Position numbers and translations under genes: made by a program | Notes under the pieces: model-generated | The model's database searches: none | What the model was told of the DNA's origin: nothing | Seen by the model: the letters and a program-made list of their open reading frames with translations, nothing else | Part shown: one piece after another, positions 10,171 through 22,260 of the stretch | Position numbering within the stretch: position 1 is the stretch's first letter | Layout: the number at the start of each line of letters is the position of its first letter | Source: Kalmusia sp. IMI 367209 | Lineage: Eukaryota > Ascomycota > Dothideomycetes > Pleosporales > Didymosphaeriaceae | Reading direction: 5' to 3' | Length of the DNA: 64,000 bases | Assembly: GCA_027946365.1 (NCBI GenBank) | Contig: JAPEUQ010000019.1 | Span: 620,001-684,000, forward strand

Positions 10171-13100
10171 TCAAGAATACAAGTCCTCGTCGCCATCCGC
10201 CGCACTACCAAATCCTCCCTCCGCAATATCAAGGCTGTTCTTACTGGCATGGTTCACAGCAGGGACCTTTCCCTTTCCTTTCCCACTCCCTCCACTGCCG
10301 CTTCCACCCCCGCCGTTAGGATCGATGTTCTCTGTATGCACGACGAAACTATCCTCTTCCGACGGCGCAACCGCTCTGCCTTTCCCTTTCCACCCACTCG
10401 GCCGCCCATCCCCGTTCAACGGCCCCTTCCCTTTCTCTTCTTTCTTCCCTGTCCCCTCGAACGCCTTCCTCACGCGCTCGTAATGCTTCAATTCATCCGC
10501 GCTTACACTAGGCACTAACTCCTTGTGTGCGTCGATAAAGTCTTCCTCCATGACCATGACAGCGGTATCCTCCTCAGTAGCAAGATGATCAAAGAAATAT
10601 GCGATAGAGATGGGCGCAGAGCGTGAAGCGTTGTAAGCTTTGACTTTTTCATCGACAGCGCGGGCTTGGCGTGTGATGGCTTTGAGCATGGCGTCGGAGC
10701 AGAGGGCGTACATGTCGGCGCCGGTGTAGGTGAAGGGGAGGGTGGAGGCGACTCTTTGGAGGGAGAGGTCGGGGTGGAGGGTGAATCTGTGTTGGGTTAG
10801 CTATCATAAAGGGTGTAGGGCTTGTTTGCATGTACTTTCTTGACAGCGCTTCTAAAATGGTCTGCTGCTTATCATGGGTATCGGAGACGCCAAGGTATAG
10901 CATTTTGTCAAAGCGGCCAGGTCGTAGTAACGCCTGGTCGAGTAGATCAGGTCTGTTAGTTGCACCGATGACGAAAACACCTTCGCCTCCATCACTCATG
11001 CCATCGAGCTCGGCAAGCAATTGGCTGACAATGCGATCCATAACACCACCGCTGTCGCCCTGATTTCCGCGCTTTGGTGCGACTGAATCCAGTTCATCGA
11101 AGAAGACAACACAGGGCCTGGCATCTCGAGCGCGCTGAAACACTCGGCGTACGTTGGCTTCCGATTCACCAATGTACATGTTGAGTAGTTCTGGTCCCTT
11201 GACACTGAAGAAATTGAGCGAGAACTCGGTCGCGATGGCTTTGGCGAGCAACGTCTTTCCAGTTCCAGGAGGCCCGTAGAACAGGATACCGCTGCGTTTC
11301 TTCATGCCCTTAGCAAACAGCTCTGGACGCGCGAGCGGCAGCTGAATGGTCTCCATAACGGCGTCCTTGACATGCGATAGACCGCCAACATCGGACCAGC
11401 TTACGTTAGGAATTTTAGGGGCACCAATTGAATCGGCAAAGTTTTTGCGGGCAGCGTCAACAGCGCCGTCAAAATCAGCTTTCGTCAAGCTGTTGCTAAA
11501 GTGCCCTCCTGCAAGCTCGATGTCCCTCAAAGTAACGGCAGCGCCTGAAGACTGCTCCCTCGAAGCTTCCTTCGCAAATGCCTCGATGCGGGATCGCTTT
11601 GCTACCAGAGCACGATCGACAACGTCCACGAGGTCGCCCGCGACTAGAGCTGCAGTTTTCACAGCAACGTTGCTAAGGTCAACATCGGGAGACAGCCGAA
11701 TGCCTGCGTCTTCGACGATGCCGCGCAAGATACCTTCTCTTTCGCCCTCGTCCGGTGCTGACATTTCGATCTCGTGAGTGAACAATCCGCGAATACCTTC
11801 TGGAACCTTGTCGATCTCGGTCGTCGTTGCGACTAGGACTCTGGAGTCTGCGAGGATCTCTTTCAGTGCGGTGTTCATCCGATCAGCGTTTAGAGCATCG
11901 ATGTGCTTGATCAACAGAGCCGTAAATTCAGCACCACATGTTAGTGCACGTTCCGCCCTCGCTTTGAGGAAGCCTTCTGTCTTGACATCCCCACCTCCTG
12001 CACCTCCTTCGCTCAAAATGTCAAATGCATCAATGGAGAAGGTATGCAGTCCAAGATCCTCACTTGCTTTTGTTGCTACAGTGGACTTTCCAATGCCGCG
12101 CTGTGTAGACGTGAGTAAAACAGCAATGGGCGGAAGACCTAGGTGTATCGCTCTTGGACTAGTCGCGGCGGATATGAGCTCACGTAGTCGGCGACGCAAC
12201 GATGAGACGTAGGGTTTGGGTATCTCGTCAATCGTCATGACCTTCTGATTTGCTCCGACCGGAGCCCTCTTCGCACCGAGATAGTACTGCCACGCACTAT
12301 TGACAGGTGGCGGTGTTTTCCCCTGCTCATTCCCATTCATCTCCATTTTTGTGCTCGCCGCATCAACAGCTACGACTCCACCCCACGGATCCGGATCATC
12401 TCCATCTTTGTGCTCGTTTGATGAGGCCGTGACGTTACCTATCTTGAACCAGGCAACCACCTTTGGTTTCCGCTGGCCTGCGTTCGTCGGGCTCTCACCG
12501 GCACTATCCTTGGACCTTGACAAAAGCTCGTCGCTGCCTACATCCTCTTCAGTCGTGCTTGCCTGAAATACTGCACGACCCAGGGACTCATCGATGCTGA
12601 CACCTATGAGGTCACCAGTCTTGACTATGCGACGCTTCTGTTCGAAGTGGTCTTTTAGAGACGCGAATAAGCTTGGTTGTAGGAGGCGCTCCGACGAGAG
12701 AGGTGTTGAAAGTTTCAATAGAGTGACTTCCTTTGCAGTTGGAGGAAGCGACGAGCTAGTCAAACGTGGTTTTTGGATGGCGCTTCTGGGTAGACGTGAC
12801 GGTTGAGGAGGCGCCAGAGTCGTGATGCGTAGATGGGACGGGCTGCCCATGTTTGCTAATAGCACGGGCGAAAGATATGCCTGTAGTGATGTGCTTGACG
12901 GTGTAAACCCCGAAAAACTGGACCTTCGATCGAAGTCATCCGACTTGTTGACAGCATAGCGCGCAACCTTCTTGGTCATTGCTTCGGGTAGCCCGTATAT
13001 CCGTACAGGGCGCCATTCAGCACTATCTTCATTATCAACTCCAAAGGCGCCTAACCCAAACAATGGGTGTTGTGAAGGTTCAGGAGCAACCTCGACCTTG

Positions 13101-14537
13101 ACCCAATCGCCGGAGAAACAGCCGACTTTGACCAGCGTATTGGTGTCGACAAAGACGCGTGTCTCCTCATCATCCTCGCTTCCAGGCTTAGGGTGAACTA
13201 GCTCATCGGGTACAGCCTGTAGCAATCCATGCGCCCTGAAGACCTTGCTGCCAGATGACGGCCCACGCGCAGTGGTCGCAGTGAAGCTAGAAAATACGGA
13301 GCCAGGGGTAGCAATGCCATTGGTATGAAAATTGCCAGGTCTAGGCGTAGCTGATGAAAACGAGGATAGTACGCCAGAAGACTGAGGCGGAAGCATTGGT
13401 GCGTTTAACGATATGATGTCGTCGGAGTCATCCGAGAGATCTCCGACATCGGATCCAGAAAGTTCCGACTCCAAAGTGTCGGTCGACTCTTCGCCTGGAG
13501 GGCTGTTATTTTGAGAAGACAGACGGTCTTCAGCAGCTGAGTAGAACTGCTCATTTGACGTATCTTCTGACTCGTCGTCGAAGCCATTCGAGATGGGCGC
13601 AGGTCTCGCGGGCGCGATCAGGGGGACAGGCTTGGAGCTACGATGCGACTGCAGTACAACGATCCGTGTTGTCGGCGTCAAGAGACCCTGAGCTACTGGC
13701 TCGCATGCTGTTATCTTAGCTGGAGGGGGCGGGACATGGGTGATGGGATGTGCGGGAAGAGGTAGCGGTAGAAGATCCCCGCTATGTACCACGGCTGGTG
13801 ACTGCAAGGCTTCTCGCACAGCGATTCGCCATGCTTGCTCCTGTGCAGCATAGTCGACACCGTTCGAATGTTTCCCAGCAAGCCCGTTAGCCTTCAAAAA
13901 TCGATCTTTGGGGCCCTTCGCAGCGCCGTTTGACCGCGTCCCCCCAAAGCCACCACCAAATTTTGCGTGTACTTCATCTAGCTTCCGTAATGCCTCTGTA
14001 TCAAGATTTACGTAGACTGTCTCTAGCCCCACCGGAACGACATCGTATATGCGGATCTCAATCGGCGTGTCTCGTCTTTGGGTCTTGTTGGGCGAGATGC
14101 TGTGGAGACTCTGAGAGAAGGACTGCAGCGCAAGCGACGAGGACGGGATCTGGAGAGATGAATGCGGTCGTGAGGTTGTTGTGGTATCTTTGGACGGGCG
14201 GCGGACAGGTAAGAGGGTCCACGGGATGTTCTGGGAGGCGACAATGGAGCTCGGGAGCCATGGAGTGATGGCGACGTAGTAGGTGCGCTGCGGCTCTTTC
14301 GTATCACCGTCCGCTTGAGGTTCACGTCAGCCAAACCGTATGCGCCTCCAGATTTGCCAGTTCCATACCAATGCCTTGCACCCAAGGGAAGAGATCGGAG
14401 AATAGGTCCTCTGACAGTATGCCCACCTCACCCTTCATACGGTCATCGAGGAGCAGTCGCGCCGAGATGGCAGGCCGGTCGAGACGTCTTCTCCGCCGCC
14501 TCTTGCGCGGATGGACGGCGCCATTCTGCACCTCCAT
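10171..14537 (-). CDS. PEX6: Peroxisomal AAA+ ATPase PEX6
   Basis: PEX6 partners PEX1 in the peroxisomal exportomer that pulls ubiquitinated PEX5 out of the membrane. Exons are complement(join(10171..10786, 10836..14313, 14369..14537)), 1420 residues, with introns of 49 and 55 bp. The N-terminus is the typical fungal one (basic RKRRRRRRLD, then SEDLFSDLFP), and the first intron restores the TYYVAITPW strand in frame. D1 (about 700-900) keeps a Walker A-like RGIGKST but has IDA where Walker B needs DE, as expected for the degenerate D1. D2 is intact: GPPGTGKT (about 1070-1077), FFDELDS, ATNRPDLLDQALLRPGRFD. After D2 there is a family-typical helical region, then a long Gly/Ser/Lys-rich tail. 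The gene is divergent from the lipase gene. Confidence 0.95.
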
Positions 14538-15313
14538 CTTTCATAAGTATAAGACAAGCTCTCGCGCAGAATTTCGCGGATGACAACGTCCCCCAGAATC
14601 GCGTCGAGGTGCGGGTTCAATGCCAAGACAATGGACCTCGGCAGAACGGCACGCGATCGGGAACAGTGCTTCGGTCGGCGGCTCACGAAGCGGATGATTG
14701 TAAGAACGACGGTGCCGTCGCGGAGCCTGTGCTAGCAGAGTAAGCCATGGTTCACATGAAGACGGATGCTGATTGACATGCCAGGGTCCCCGCGCTGTGT
14801 CCATCTCTCGCGGCTCCGGATCCGCCTGTCGTAGACACCCTGGTCGCTGTACATGCGCCAACGACACCCTGCGTGCGATCGCGCTGCCACCGTCCCTTTT
14901 GGTCGACGAGCCTTTGACATTTCGCCTATCGAGAGAATTGAGCCGCTTGGCGATTGTCCGACGATCACTGGATTGCAGCCTTGGAAGCGCGCAGAACCAA
15001 AGTACCCGATGGCTCTGTGACATCATCGAGCGTGCGCCCGACCAGTGTACCGTATCAGCAAGTCGTTGATCTCTCAGCCACATAGGTAACCTTCGAATTT
15101 TTGCAAGGCTTGTTATTGCAACTCTCCCTCGCTTTTATTTCATTTGATTTTCGTCTTTGCATTCATAACAACTAGCACATAGAAGATAGATCTCTAGATC
15201 GGGCTTTCTGGTTTTCAAAACCCCCGTTCAGCTGTCTTAGTCGCTCCACTTGCACATGGCATTTCTCCACAGCACCATCGTTACACTTAACACTTCCTTA
15301 AGGCGGTAAAGAA
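14538..15313. promoter_or_regulatory. Divergent promoter region, PEX6 / lipase
   Basis: 776 bases between two divergent starts. The first 500 are GC-rich with long but non-protein-like frames on both strands (for example 14541-15083 on the minus strand). The last 200, just before the lipase, are T/C-rich, as is common in fungal promoters. No defined site was recognised. Confidence 0.4.
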
Positions 15314-17629
15314 ATGGCGACGACCACTGTGATACGAGAAAAGGTGGAGAACGCACACAACAAGACCAAATCGAAAACGAAAGCTGCCATCGAATTCGCT
15401 CAACAAGCTGAAAAATTAGCGCAGTTCGCACCCGACCAGGAAAATGACGCTACGGGCTCAACGCAGGCTGTAGAGGCCAAATTCATCACGGCGCAAGATC
15501 CAGTGATTCTTACCGCAGATGGAGGACGACTACCCGCAGTTCCTATCGAAGAGGCGAAGAAACTTAATGAGTTGAGAGATGAGGTGGACAAGAGGGATCC
15601 TTCCGATAGCGAACCAGTGAAGGGCGAAGCACGTGAAGCGAAAGATGGTACAATACATGGTCCAATCCATGGCCCAATCCATGACGAGAGCCCAAAATCA
15701 CACGAAGATGGCCAGACTGACGCTCCGCTCATGAATCAGACACCCCCGTCAAGGACAAATCCACTCTTTCCACCGTTGCCCATGTACGGGCCTCCTACGC
15801 TGCTTCGAAAATTCCACGTGTGGCTTTTTAGGTGTAGCTCAGCGATTCTTTCGTTATGCTTTCTGTTAGTCATTATTCTCGGGGCTTTATTTACGAGTGC
15901 ACCGGATCTTGCGAAGAGGCAATGGAAGCGCCTGACCTTTAGAAATCCCGACAAGAGCCGGCCATTCTACCATGAAGAAGACAAGAGGAGGAGGGCACGT
16001 CGAGTCGCTGAGAGAGCATGGAGGAAGGATCAAGTGTCTCAACCGAATGACGAGGCGAATGATGCTCAAGAATTTGTACCCTTGGAAGGCGGCCCAGATA
16101 AGCTTCCTTGCGATGTACGCTATTACGCTCGTCGCATTGGTCTCGACTGTGAAATCTTCGACGTCCAGACCGAAGACGGCTTCATTATCGAGCTCTGGCA
16201 TATATACAACCCACGAGAGTACAAACGGACAGACCCCTCTCAGCGCGCACCTAGAGAACCCAATGTCTTTACCAATAGTAGCACCACGGACAGTTCACCA
16301 GGCTCGCAGTACAATCCAGGCGACAAAAAATACCCCGTTTTGATGATTCATGGGCTCCTCCAATCCGCAGGAGCGTACTGCACAAATGATGATGACAGCC
16401 TCGCCTTCTTCCTCGCAAAATCCGGTTACGACGTCTGGCTCGGCAACAACCGCTGCGGCTTCAAACCCCGACACAGCATGCTCAGCTACTCAGACCCCCG
16501 AATGTGGGCCTGGAATATTCGCCAAATGGGCGTCATGGACCTACCCGCCCTCATCTCGCGCGTCCTCACCGAAACCGGCTTCCCCAGACTCGGCCTCATC
16601 GCTCATAGCCAAGGCACGACTCAGACCCTCGTCGCCCTCGCAAAGGAACAACGACCCGAGATTGGTGAGAAGATCAGTGTGTTTTGTGCGCTAGCACCCG
16701 CTGCTTATGCAGGTCCGCTCATTGGCAAGATGTACTTCAAGTTCATGCGCGTTATCAGCCCGGGTATGTTCCGCGCCATCTTTGGCATACATGCATTTAT
16801 CCCGTTCATGATGATCATGCATTCATTGCTTCCGCCGCGCTTCTACGGCGCGATGGGATATCGCGTCTTCTCCTTCCTTTTCGATTGGACTGACGACCGC
16901 TGGGAACGCGACTTGCGAGACCGCATGTTCCAATTTGCGCCCGTGTACGTCAGCGCGGAGTCGATGCGCTGGTGGCTCGGACGCGAGTGCTTCGCAAAGC
17001 AGAAATGTATCCTAGCCACCCGCGAAGAGAAGAACATCGAAGACCGCGAGGACGAGCAGGAAGACGAGGAATTGGCGCGCTCGTCTGAAGAGTCGTCTGA
17101 TAGCGAAGACGAGTCTAATGCAGCTAATGCCAGGAACGGTCCCCAGAGACACGATCCGAATCGCACAAAATACGCATGGTATGGACCTCGCACACCCCCC
17201 TTCGCGTTATGGGTGTGTGGCAACGACGCTCTCGTCGATGGACGTCGCCTCCTTCGCCGCTTTGAACGTGGCCGCGAACCGCATGTCGACATCGTGCATT
17301 CTAAGGTCATCGAGGGGTACGAACATCTCGATGTCATATGGGCTATGGATGCCATTGAAAAAGTGGGCAAAGAGGTGCGAGAAGTAATCTGGAAGACGGC
17401 GGACAAGGAAGCAAGAGCAATGTGTCGAACGCCTCGGGGATGTGCCGAGATCAAAGACGAAGATTTCTACGTAAGAGGCAGAGATGAGCAAGAATTTGAG
17501 ACGAGGATGATGGACGCTACGGCTGGGGAATGGAGCGAGAAGGGGAGAAAGCAGGTTAGTGGTGGCGGAGGGGAGGGCGATCGGGATCTAGATGTTGAGA
17601 TTAAGAAGGGGGAGAAGATAACCTCGTGA
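15314..17629 (+). CDS. Membrane-anchored steryl ester hydrolase / acid-lipase-like alpha/beta hydrolase
   Basis: An intronless gene of 771 residues in the family of yeast Tgl1/Yeh1/Yeh2, which hydrolyse steryl esters at lipid droplets or the plasma membrane. The N-terminal 165 residues are charged and disordered and contain a short tandem IHGPIHGPIHDE repeat (nucleotides 15654-15683). One hydrophobic segment follows (about 170-195). The hydrolase domain starts near DVRYYARRIGL, with YPVLMIHGLLQSAG (oxyanion region), the lipid-binding GYDVWLGNNRCG signature, nucleophile S432 in AHSQG, a likely Asp in CGNDALVD and His in GYEHLDVIW. An acidic Glu/Asp/Ser insertion sits between the cap region and the Asp strand. 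The C-terminus is charged. It is larger than Tgl1 (about 550) because of the disordered ends. Confidence 0.9.
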   Translation: MATTTVIREKVENAHNKTKSKTKAAIEFAQQAEKLAQFAPDQENDATGSTQAVEAKFITAQDPVILTADGGRLPAVPIEEAKKLNELRDEVDKRDPSDSEPVKGEAREAKDGTIHGPIHGPIHDESPKSHEDGQTDAPLMNQTPPSRTNPLFPPLPMYGPPTLLRKFHVWLFRCSSAILSLCFLLVIILGALFTSAPDLAKRQWKRLTFRNPDKSRPFYHEEDKRRRARRVAERAWRKDQVSQPNDEANDAQEFVPLEGGPDKLPCDVRYYARRIGLDCEIFDVQTEDGFIIELWHIYNPREYKRTDPSQRAPREPNVFTNSSTTDSSPGSQYNPGDKKYPVLMIHGLLQSAGAYCTNDDDSLAFFLAKSGYDVWLGNNRCGFKPRHSMLSYSDPRMWAWNIRQMGVMDLPALISRVLTETGFPRLGLIAHSQGTTQTLVALAKEQRPEIGEKISVFCALAPAAYAGPLIGKMYFKFMRVISPGMFRAIFGIHAFIPFMMIMHSLLPPRFYGAMGYRVFSFLFDWTDDRWERDLRDRMFQFAPVYVSAESMRWWLGRECFAKQKCILATREEKNIEDREDEQEDEELARSSEESSDSEDESNAANARNGPQRHDPNRTKYAWYGPRTPPFALWVCGNDALVDGRRLLRRFERGREPHVDIVHSKVIEGYEHLDVIWAMDAIEKVGKEVREVIWKTADKEARAMCRTPRGCAEIKDEDFYVRGRDEQEFETRMMDATAGEWSEKGRKQVSGGGGEGDRDLDVEIKKGEKITS

Positions 17630-18597
17630 ACTTTGCGTCATTTTGGGTGTCGGTACACACTAACGATTACAACGATGAACACGAAGGTTTGGTTTGCATT
17701 GCGTTGGACTTGCTTATGTACATGATATCCCTTCCCGTACTGCCTTTTTGCTTTTATTGTAGATTGTAGACGAATACACACAAGATCTCACAATATATTC
17801 TTCGACCGATACGTGCTTGCACCAGCTACACATAGTCATCAAAAGGCACGGAGCTCATTTCTTGAAGGCTTTGTACGACATTAGGTTCTTTTTCAGACTT
17901 TTAATAAGGTCACCGCATGGAAGTATTCATACAAACATTTAGCCTCGTCGCACCATTATCAACAGTAAGTAGTCCTGACCGTACTTTATGCTCTATAGTG
18001 TGTCAATTAGATTGTAAGGAATGTAGGACGATCGTCACGGAAGAGTAGGCCGTAGAGTAGTAAGGATTCAAACCGTAATACGGCTATACTGTCTCTGATT
18101 TTGATTTTTCTCACTAGTACCCATCCGTACCTGTTGACCCACACACTGCCAAGTGAAAAAAAGATAATCAAAAACATACAACAGCGGGTATTCGCTAGTC
18201 GTCACCGACCTAACTACTAATCCGCCGGTACCCTGCTTAAGTTCAGCTGAGCGAACGGGAAGCTCTGTTCTCAAGGTCCTATGGTCGTATGTGTTTATTT
18301 CTGTATGGAGTTGTTATATATAGACTGCCGTACGCCTATGTGGCGAGGTCGACATGAGGCTTACATAGGAAAGGTGGATCGAGGCGCTAGACGGCGGTAC
18401 AAGCATATAACTTCAGGGACGCGTCATAGTTCAGACTCTCCCAGAGGATATATTATCAACGATGAGAGACTTTGTCTGGTTCCCAGCGGTTGAATGTGTA
18501 AGTGTATGAGCGGATAGTCAGATGGATAGGCTAGCGAATCTGTGATCGCTAGATTGCTGTATGATTCTTTTCTTGACCGTCTAAACCTATTACAAGC
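17630..18597. other. Intergenic between convergent genes, no gene seen
   Basis: About 970 bases between the lipase stop and the stop of the broken MFS gene. It is A/T-rich with scattered short frames and no recognisable element. Confidence 0.45.
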
Positions 18598-20150
18598 CTA
18601 CAACTTCACAGTGAATTTCTCTCTAATCCTCTCTCCGAATGCGTAGAACAGCACCGGCGCAGGAGCCAGCACCAACCCCACGAACCCAAAAACGCTGATG
18701 CCCCATCCATAGCCCAGTTTATCAAATAGCATAGGTGCTATCAACGGTACCAAACCACCGACAAGCGATCTAAACACCGCCCCAGCCGCGATAGCAGATG
18801 CAGCGTAAGTCTCAAACGCATCGATATAATAATTCTGCGTAGTATTTAGAATCATGACCTGTCCCAATACCATAGAAGAAAGTCGGCACAATGGACGCAA
18901 ACCAGTGCACTTTCTTCTCGACCGACCACGCGAACCAGAACAAGGAGACTGGAATGAAGACGGCGCCTATATTTGCGAGCGGGAGGCGGAATTCTGGCAT
19001 GGGTTTCTCATTGTGTTTTGCTGTTAGGGCCTTGTATATAGAATCGATCCGGGGCACGAGAAACCAGACGGCGAAGAGGAAACCGAGGCCTGGACCGAGG
19101 TATAGGAGGCCAACTTTTTCAGTGCTGAAGCCGTAAGAGCCGGAGTAGATGTCTTGCATATTGGTATAGATACTGTATGTTGTGCCAAAGATAAGTGCCT
19201 GATATATACTCATAATTGCGACGATGGGTTGTGCAAAGATGCGAGGGGGGCGGGAGAGCGAATGCGCGACTTTCTGGCGCAAGGGCCGCGAATCCTCGCC
19301 TTCGAAGCAGTACTTTGTTGCGTCGTCGTCTCGATTGTTATCCTCGAAGCGTCGCTTTAGTCGAGCTAGTATAACTGGTGCGTAGGTTTCGCGGAGGAAA
19401 AAGTACCCTGCCAGTGTATTGACGAAACAGACGATCGTCATGATCCAGAAGATCCACCGCCATCCTAGCCTTTGTACGATAAAGCCACCAAATAGCGGGC
19501 CCAGCGTCGGACCAAGTAAAGGACCTAGCAGGTACCATCCAAATACTCCGGCCCTCTCGCTCGGTATGAACATATCGCTTATTGTCCCTCCTCCATTGGC
19601 GATGCCGATGCTCCCGAAGAAACCCGACACACTCCGTACAGCGATGAGGAGAGCAATGTTCGGCGCGAGAGCGGTGGGTATTTGTAAGATCGCGAAGACA
19701 GTAAAACACGTCAAGTAAAGATTTCTTCGGCCAAAGGTCTCAGATAGCGGTGCGAGGATGAGCGGACCGATGCCTAACATAATTACAAAGCCTGTGGTCG
19801 TTGCGATGACGGCGGTCGGAGACGTGTGGAGGTCTTCAGCGATCTCGGCGATCCCCTGGCGTAAACATGGAGCTTACGAGCGGACTCACGACTGCAGTAA
19901 GATTAGCCAGGTCCGTCGCGGTTGAGTGTATGAGCATCATACTCGACATGGTGGCTATCACCGCCACATTGGCGAGCTTCTTCCATCGCGGCCAGGCTCG
20001 TGGGTCTTCTTCAGGATAATCTGAGAGCTTAAGGACCTATGAGGCGTTAGTGACAACTCCTGCATTTCCCCACCAGAGTGCTCTTACCGGGCGAGTATCC
20101 TCATCATCGCTCCAGCGCTGTAGAAGAGGAGTGCGTTCGTCGCGTGTCAT
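18598..20150 (-). pseudogene. MFS transporter with two frame breaks
   Basis: This is a 12-TM major facilitator of the DHA1-like fungal multidrug type, probably at the plasma membrane. The first exon 20088..20150 starts MTRDERTPLLQRW, and a 51-bp intron follows (20037-20087). The rest reads well only if two +1 shifts are skipped. One is at the G run at 19853-19856, between SSMFTPG and IAEIAEDL. The other is near 18858-18865, between FFYGIG and VMILNTTQNYY. The only introns that could hide them would be 34 and 12 bp, too short, and the 34-bp one would delete part of TM1. Conserved pieces such as GRRNLYL, RLGWRWIFW and FLRETYAPVIL are intact, so decay is recent, or the two shifts are base-calling errors in G runs. 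Confidence 0.75.
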
Positions 20151-20466
20151 TCTGGTCTGTGTGATATGTCAACCTCAGAAGGGTAGCAGCAATAGCATGA
20201 CCCGGAGGTCGAGCAGTAGCAGTCTCTTCGTCATGACGCCTCTCAAGAAGACTAACGAGTGCTGACTAGGCTCGTGGTGAGCTTAACTCCCGCTATCATC
20301 GATCGTTGACGCATGTTCGATCTGACGTCGCGAGATCGGCCCAGGATACTGGATCGCTTGGATATCCAATCACATGCTAGACGATGTGGAACACTTCGCT
20401 GATTGGTTCGAATACAGGCAACATCTCCCGTCCGCGCGTGGATCCAAGTATGCATCTAAACAAACC
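20151..20466. promoter_or_regulatory. Divergent promoter, MFS relic / FAD monooxygenase
   Basis: 316 bases between the two starts. An in-frame ATG at 20374 would extend the monooxygenase by 31 residues, but the Rossmann start favours 20467. No clear operator was seen. Confidence 0.4.
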
Positions 20467-21912
20467 ATGGACGACGAGAACGTGAGACCCGTGATTATTA
20501 TCGGTGCGGGTATCAGTGGTCTGTTGCTCGCACAACATCTGATACAGTCCGGTGTCCCATTCCGAATCTTCGAACGCCGAAATGATCTGGTTACCACAAA
20601 CGTTGGGTGGGGCTTGACTTTACAGTGGTCGCTTCCTGCGCTAAGGAGCTTACTTCCACATGATTTAGTCCAACGGCTACCAGAAATATATGTTGATCGA
20701 GTCGCAGTGAAGCAGGGACAAGCGTCCGCGTTCCCCTTCTTCGACCTCAGTACAGGCGAGCTCAAGGCTGCCACACCCCTGGCACCGGAATCCCAAAGGA
20801 TACGGGTCGGCCGCGAGAAATTCAGGGGTCTGTTGGCAACTAGCGTTCCTATTGAGGCAAGATACGTGCATGTTGCTTGGCGAGGATATGCTCATATGAC
20901 ACAGTGGAACAAAACATTCACCACGTACAACTCAGATGAATATTCTGTAACGGCCTTCTTCGAAGATGGTTCTCAATGCGTTGGCAGCCTTCTCGTAGCC
21001 TGTGACGGCTCTCACTCATTGATTCGTCGCGTTCTATTTCCCGAGAAGCACAGTAATCCTATTCCCATCCGCGTGATGGGAACAAAGGTCCAATTGACCC
21101 CTGGCCAGATCGAGCCCTTGCGCAAGCTCGATCCTTTCTTCCTTCAAGCTACGTCGTCAAAGAACAATACGTTCATGTTCTTCAGCGGTTGGTGAATCCA
21201 TTCAGTGATCGACGCAGTACTGAACGTGGACACAGTGCTTGATGCTCCCGAGAACGAAGGGGGCCAGGACTACATCGCACAAATTGTAGCTTCCTGGCCC
21301 TACCGTAACGGATTTCTCGACCGTCACAGCCCAACTGACATGCCTTCCACGAATGTTGGGAGGGCACAGCTATTGAGAATGTTTGCTGAGACGTGGGCAG
21401 AGCCTTTTCGCTCGTTCGCACTCGGCATACCGAGTGACGCTGATCTGAAACCTTTGGAACTTTCGGACTGGCTACCACCCAAAGATTTCCGCGGGAGCGC
21501 TCGAGTCGCGCTGATTGGAGACGCCTTCCATCCGATGGCAATGTGTAAGCCCTTCAGATCCACGAAATCAAAACAGGCTAACTATTTGCAGATCGTGGTG
21601 ACGGTAAGTGGGCTTTTCAGATAGGCTACAGGAACACTTTCTAATTGTTTAGGCGCAAATCACGCCATTATGGATGTTCAACAATTTGCCCAGAAAGTCG
21701 CACCCATTTTGTCCGCACGCAGTACTGAACAGACACTACGAGCTGCTCTAGATACATACGAGGACGAGGTTACAGCTAGGACCCGTCCGGCAGTATTGGC
21801 ATCAAGGCAAGCTGCGTTAGACGCACATGATTATGGCAGGATTGATGCCCAGAGCCCGCTACTGAGTCGACGAGCGATGAAGCTCGAATTCGACGAGCGA
21901 GAGCATACATAA
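20467..21912 (+). CDS. FAD-dependent aromatic-hydroxylase-type monooxygenase
   Basis: A group A flavin monooxygenase (salicylate/hydroxybenzoate hydroxylase-like fold), 433 residues. The exons are 20467..21187, 21236..21544, 21592..21603 and 21653..21912. Introns are 48, 47 and 49 bp with CTGAAC, GCTAACT and TCTAATTG branch sites. The start is set just before the dinucleotide-binding motif VIIIGAGISGLLLAQ. The second FAD motif ALIGDAFHPM and the following YRGDGANHAIMDV are restored only by the 12-nt third exon, which encodes most of YRGDG. The apparent in-frame TGA at 21193 lies inside intron 1; splicing gives FFSVLDAPENEG, the usual family sequence. It lies between two transporters, suggesting uptake and oxidation of a small organic substrate. 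The substrate is unknown. Confidence 0.88.
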
Positions 21913-22260
21913 GCGGGCAGGAGAAGGTCCTGGTGATATCCTAGCTGGATCTGGTAATGCTAAACTTCAGGGGACCTTCGTCGAATATCTTTCTGAATGT
22001 ATATCGTATTATGTTAATGCGCTTATAATTGTTCGGGTGCATCTACTTCGTTTCGTGCGCCGGTGCCATTTCGCCCAATCGGCAGTACCCCAAGTCTGGC
22101 TAAAGTCTAAAGGGGCAGCTGGGTTCCACTGCGCGATGACCGTACGACCAAAAACAAGGCTACGTAAGCAAGTACACCCCGCCTATCTTCCGTCCGTCAG
22201 TTTACAAGACATATGCACTTTTAGAGGTATTTCTTCTTTCCTCATTCACAATACCTAAAT
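21913..22260. other. Intergenic between monooxygenase and transporter
   Basis: 348 bases. It presumably holds the monooxygenase 3' end and the transporter promoter; no specific site was recognised. Confidence 0.4.

Noticed and set aside
11346..12212. Two plus-strand frames of about 143 residues each
   Set aside because: They are exact antisense shadows of PEX6 with Ser/Arg-rich non-protein composition.
14541..15083. Minus-strand frame of 180 residues upstream of PEX6
   Set aside because: Composition is dominated by Arg, Ser and Pro without any fold pattern, in GC-rich promoter sequence; overlapping frames exist on the other strand.
19850..19892. A 34-bp intron to repair the first MFS frame break
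   Set aside because: It is too short for this genome's introns and would remove the conserved VSPLVSSMFTPG part of TM1; a one-base insertion explains the data better.
21193..21195. In-frame TGA suggesting the monooxygenase is a pseudogene
   Set aside because: It lies inside a 48-bp intron with good branch and acceptor. Splicing gives FFSVLDAPENEG, the expected family sequence.
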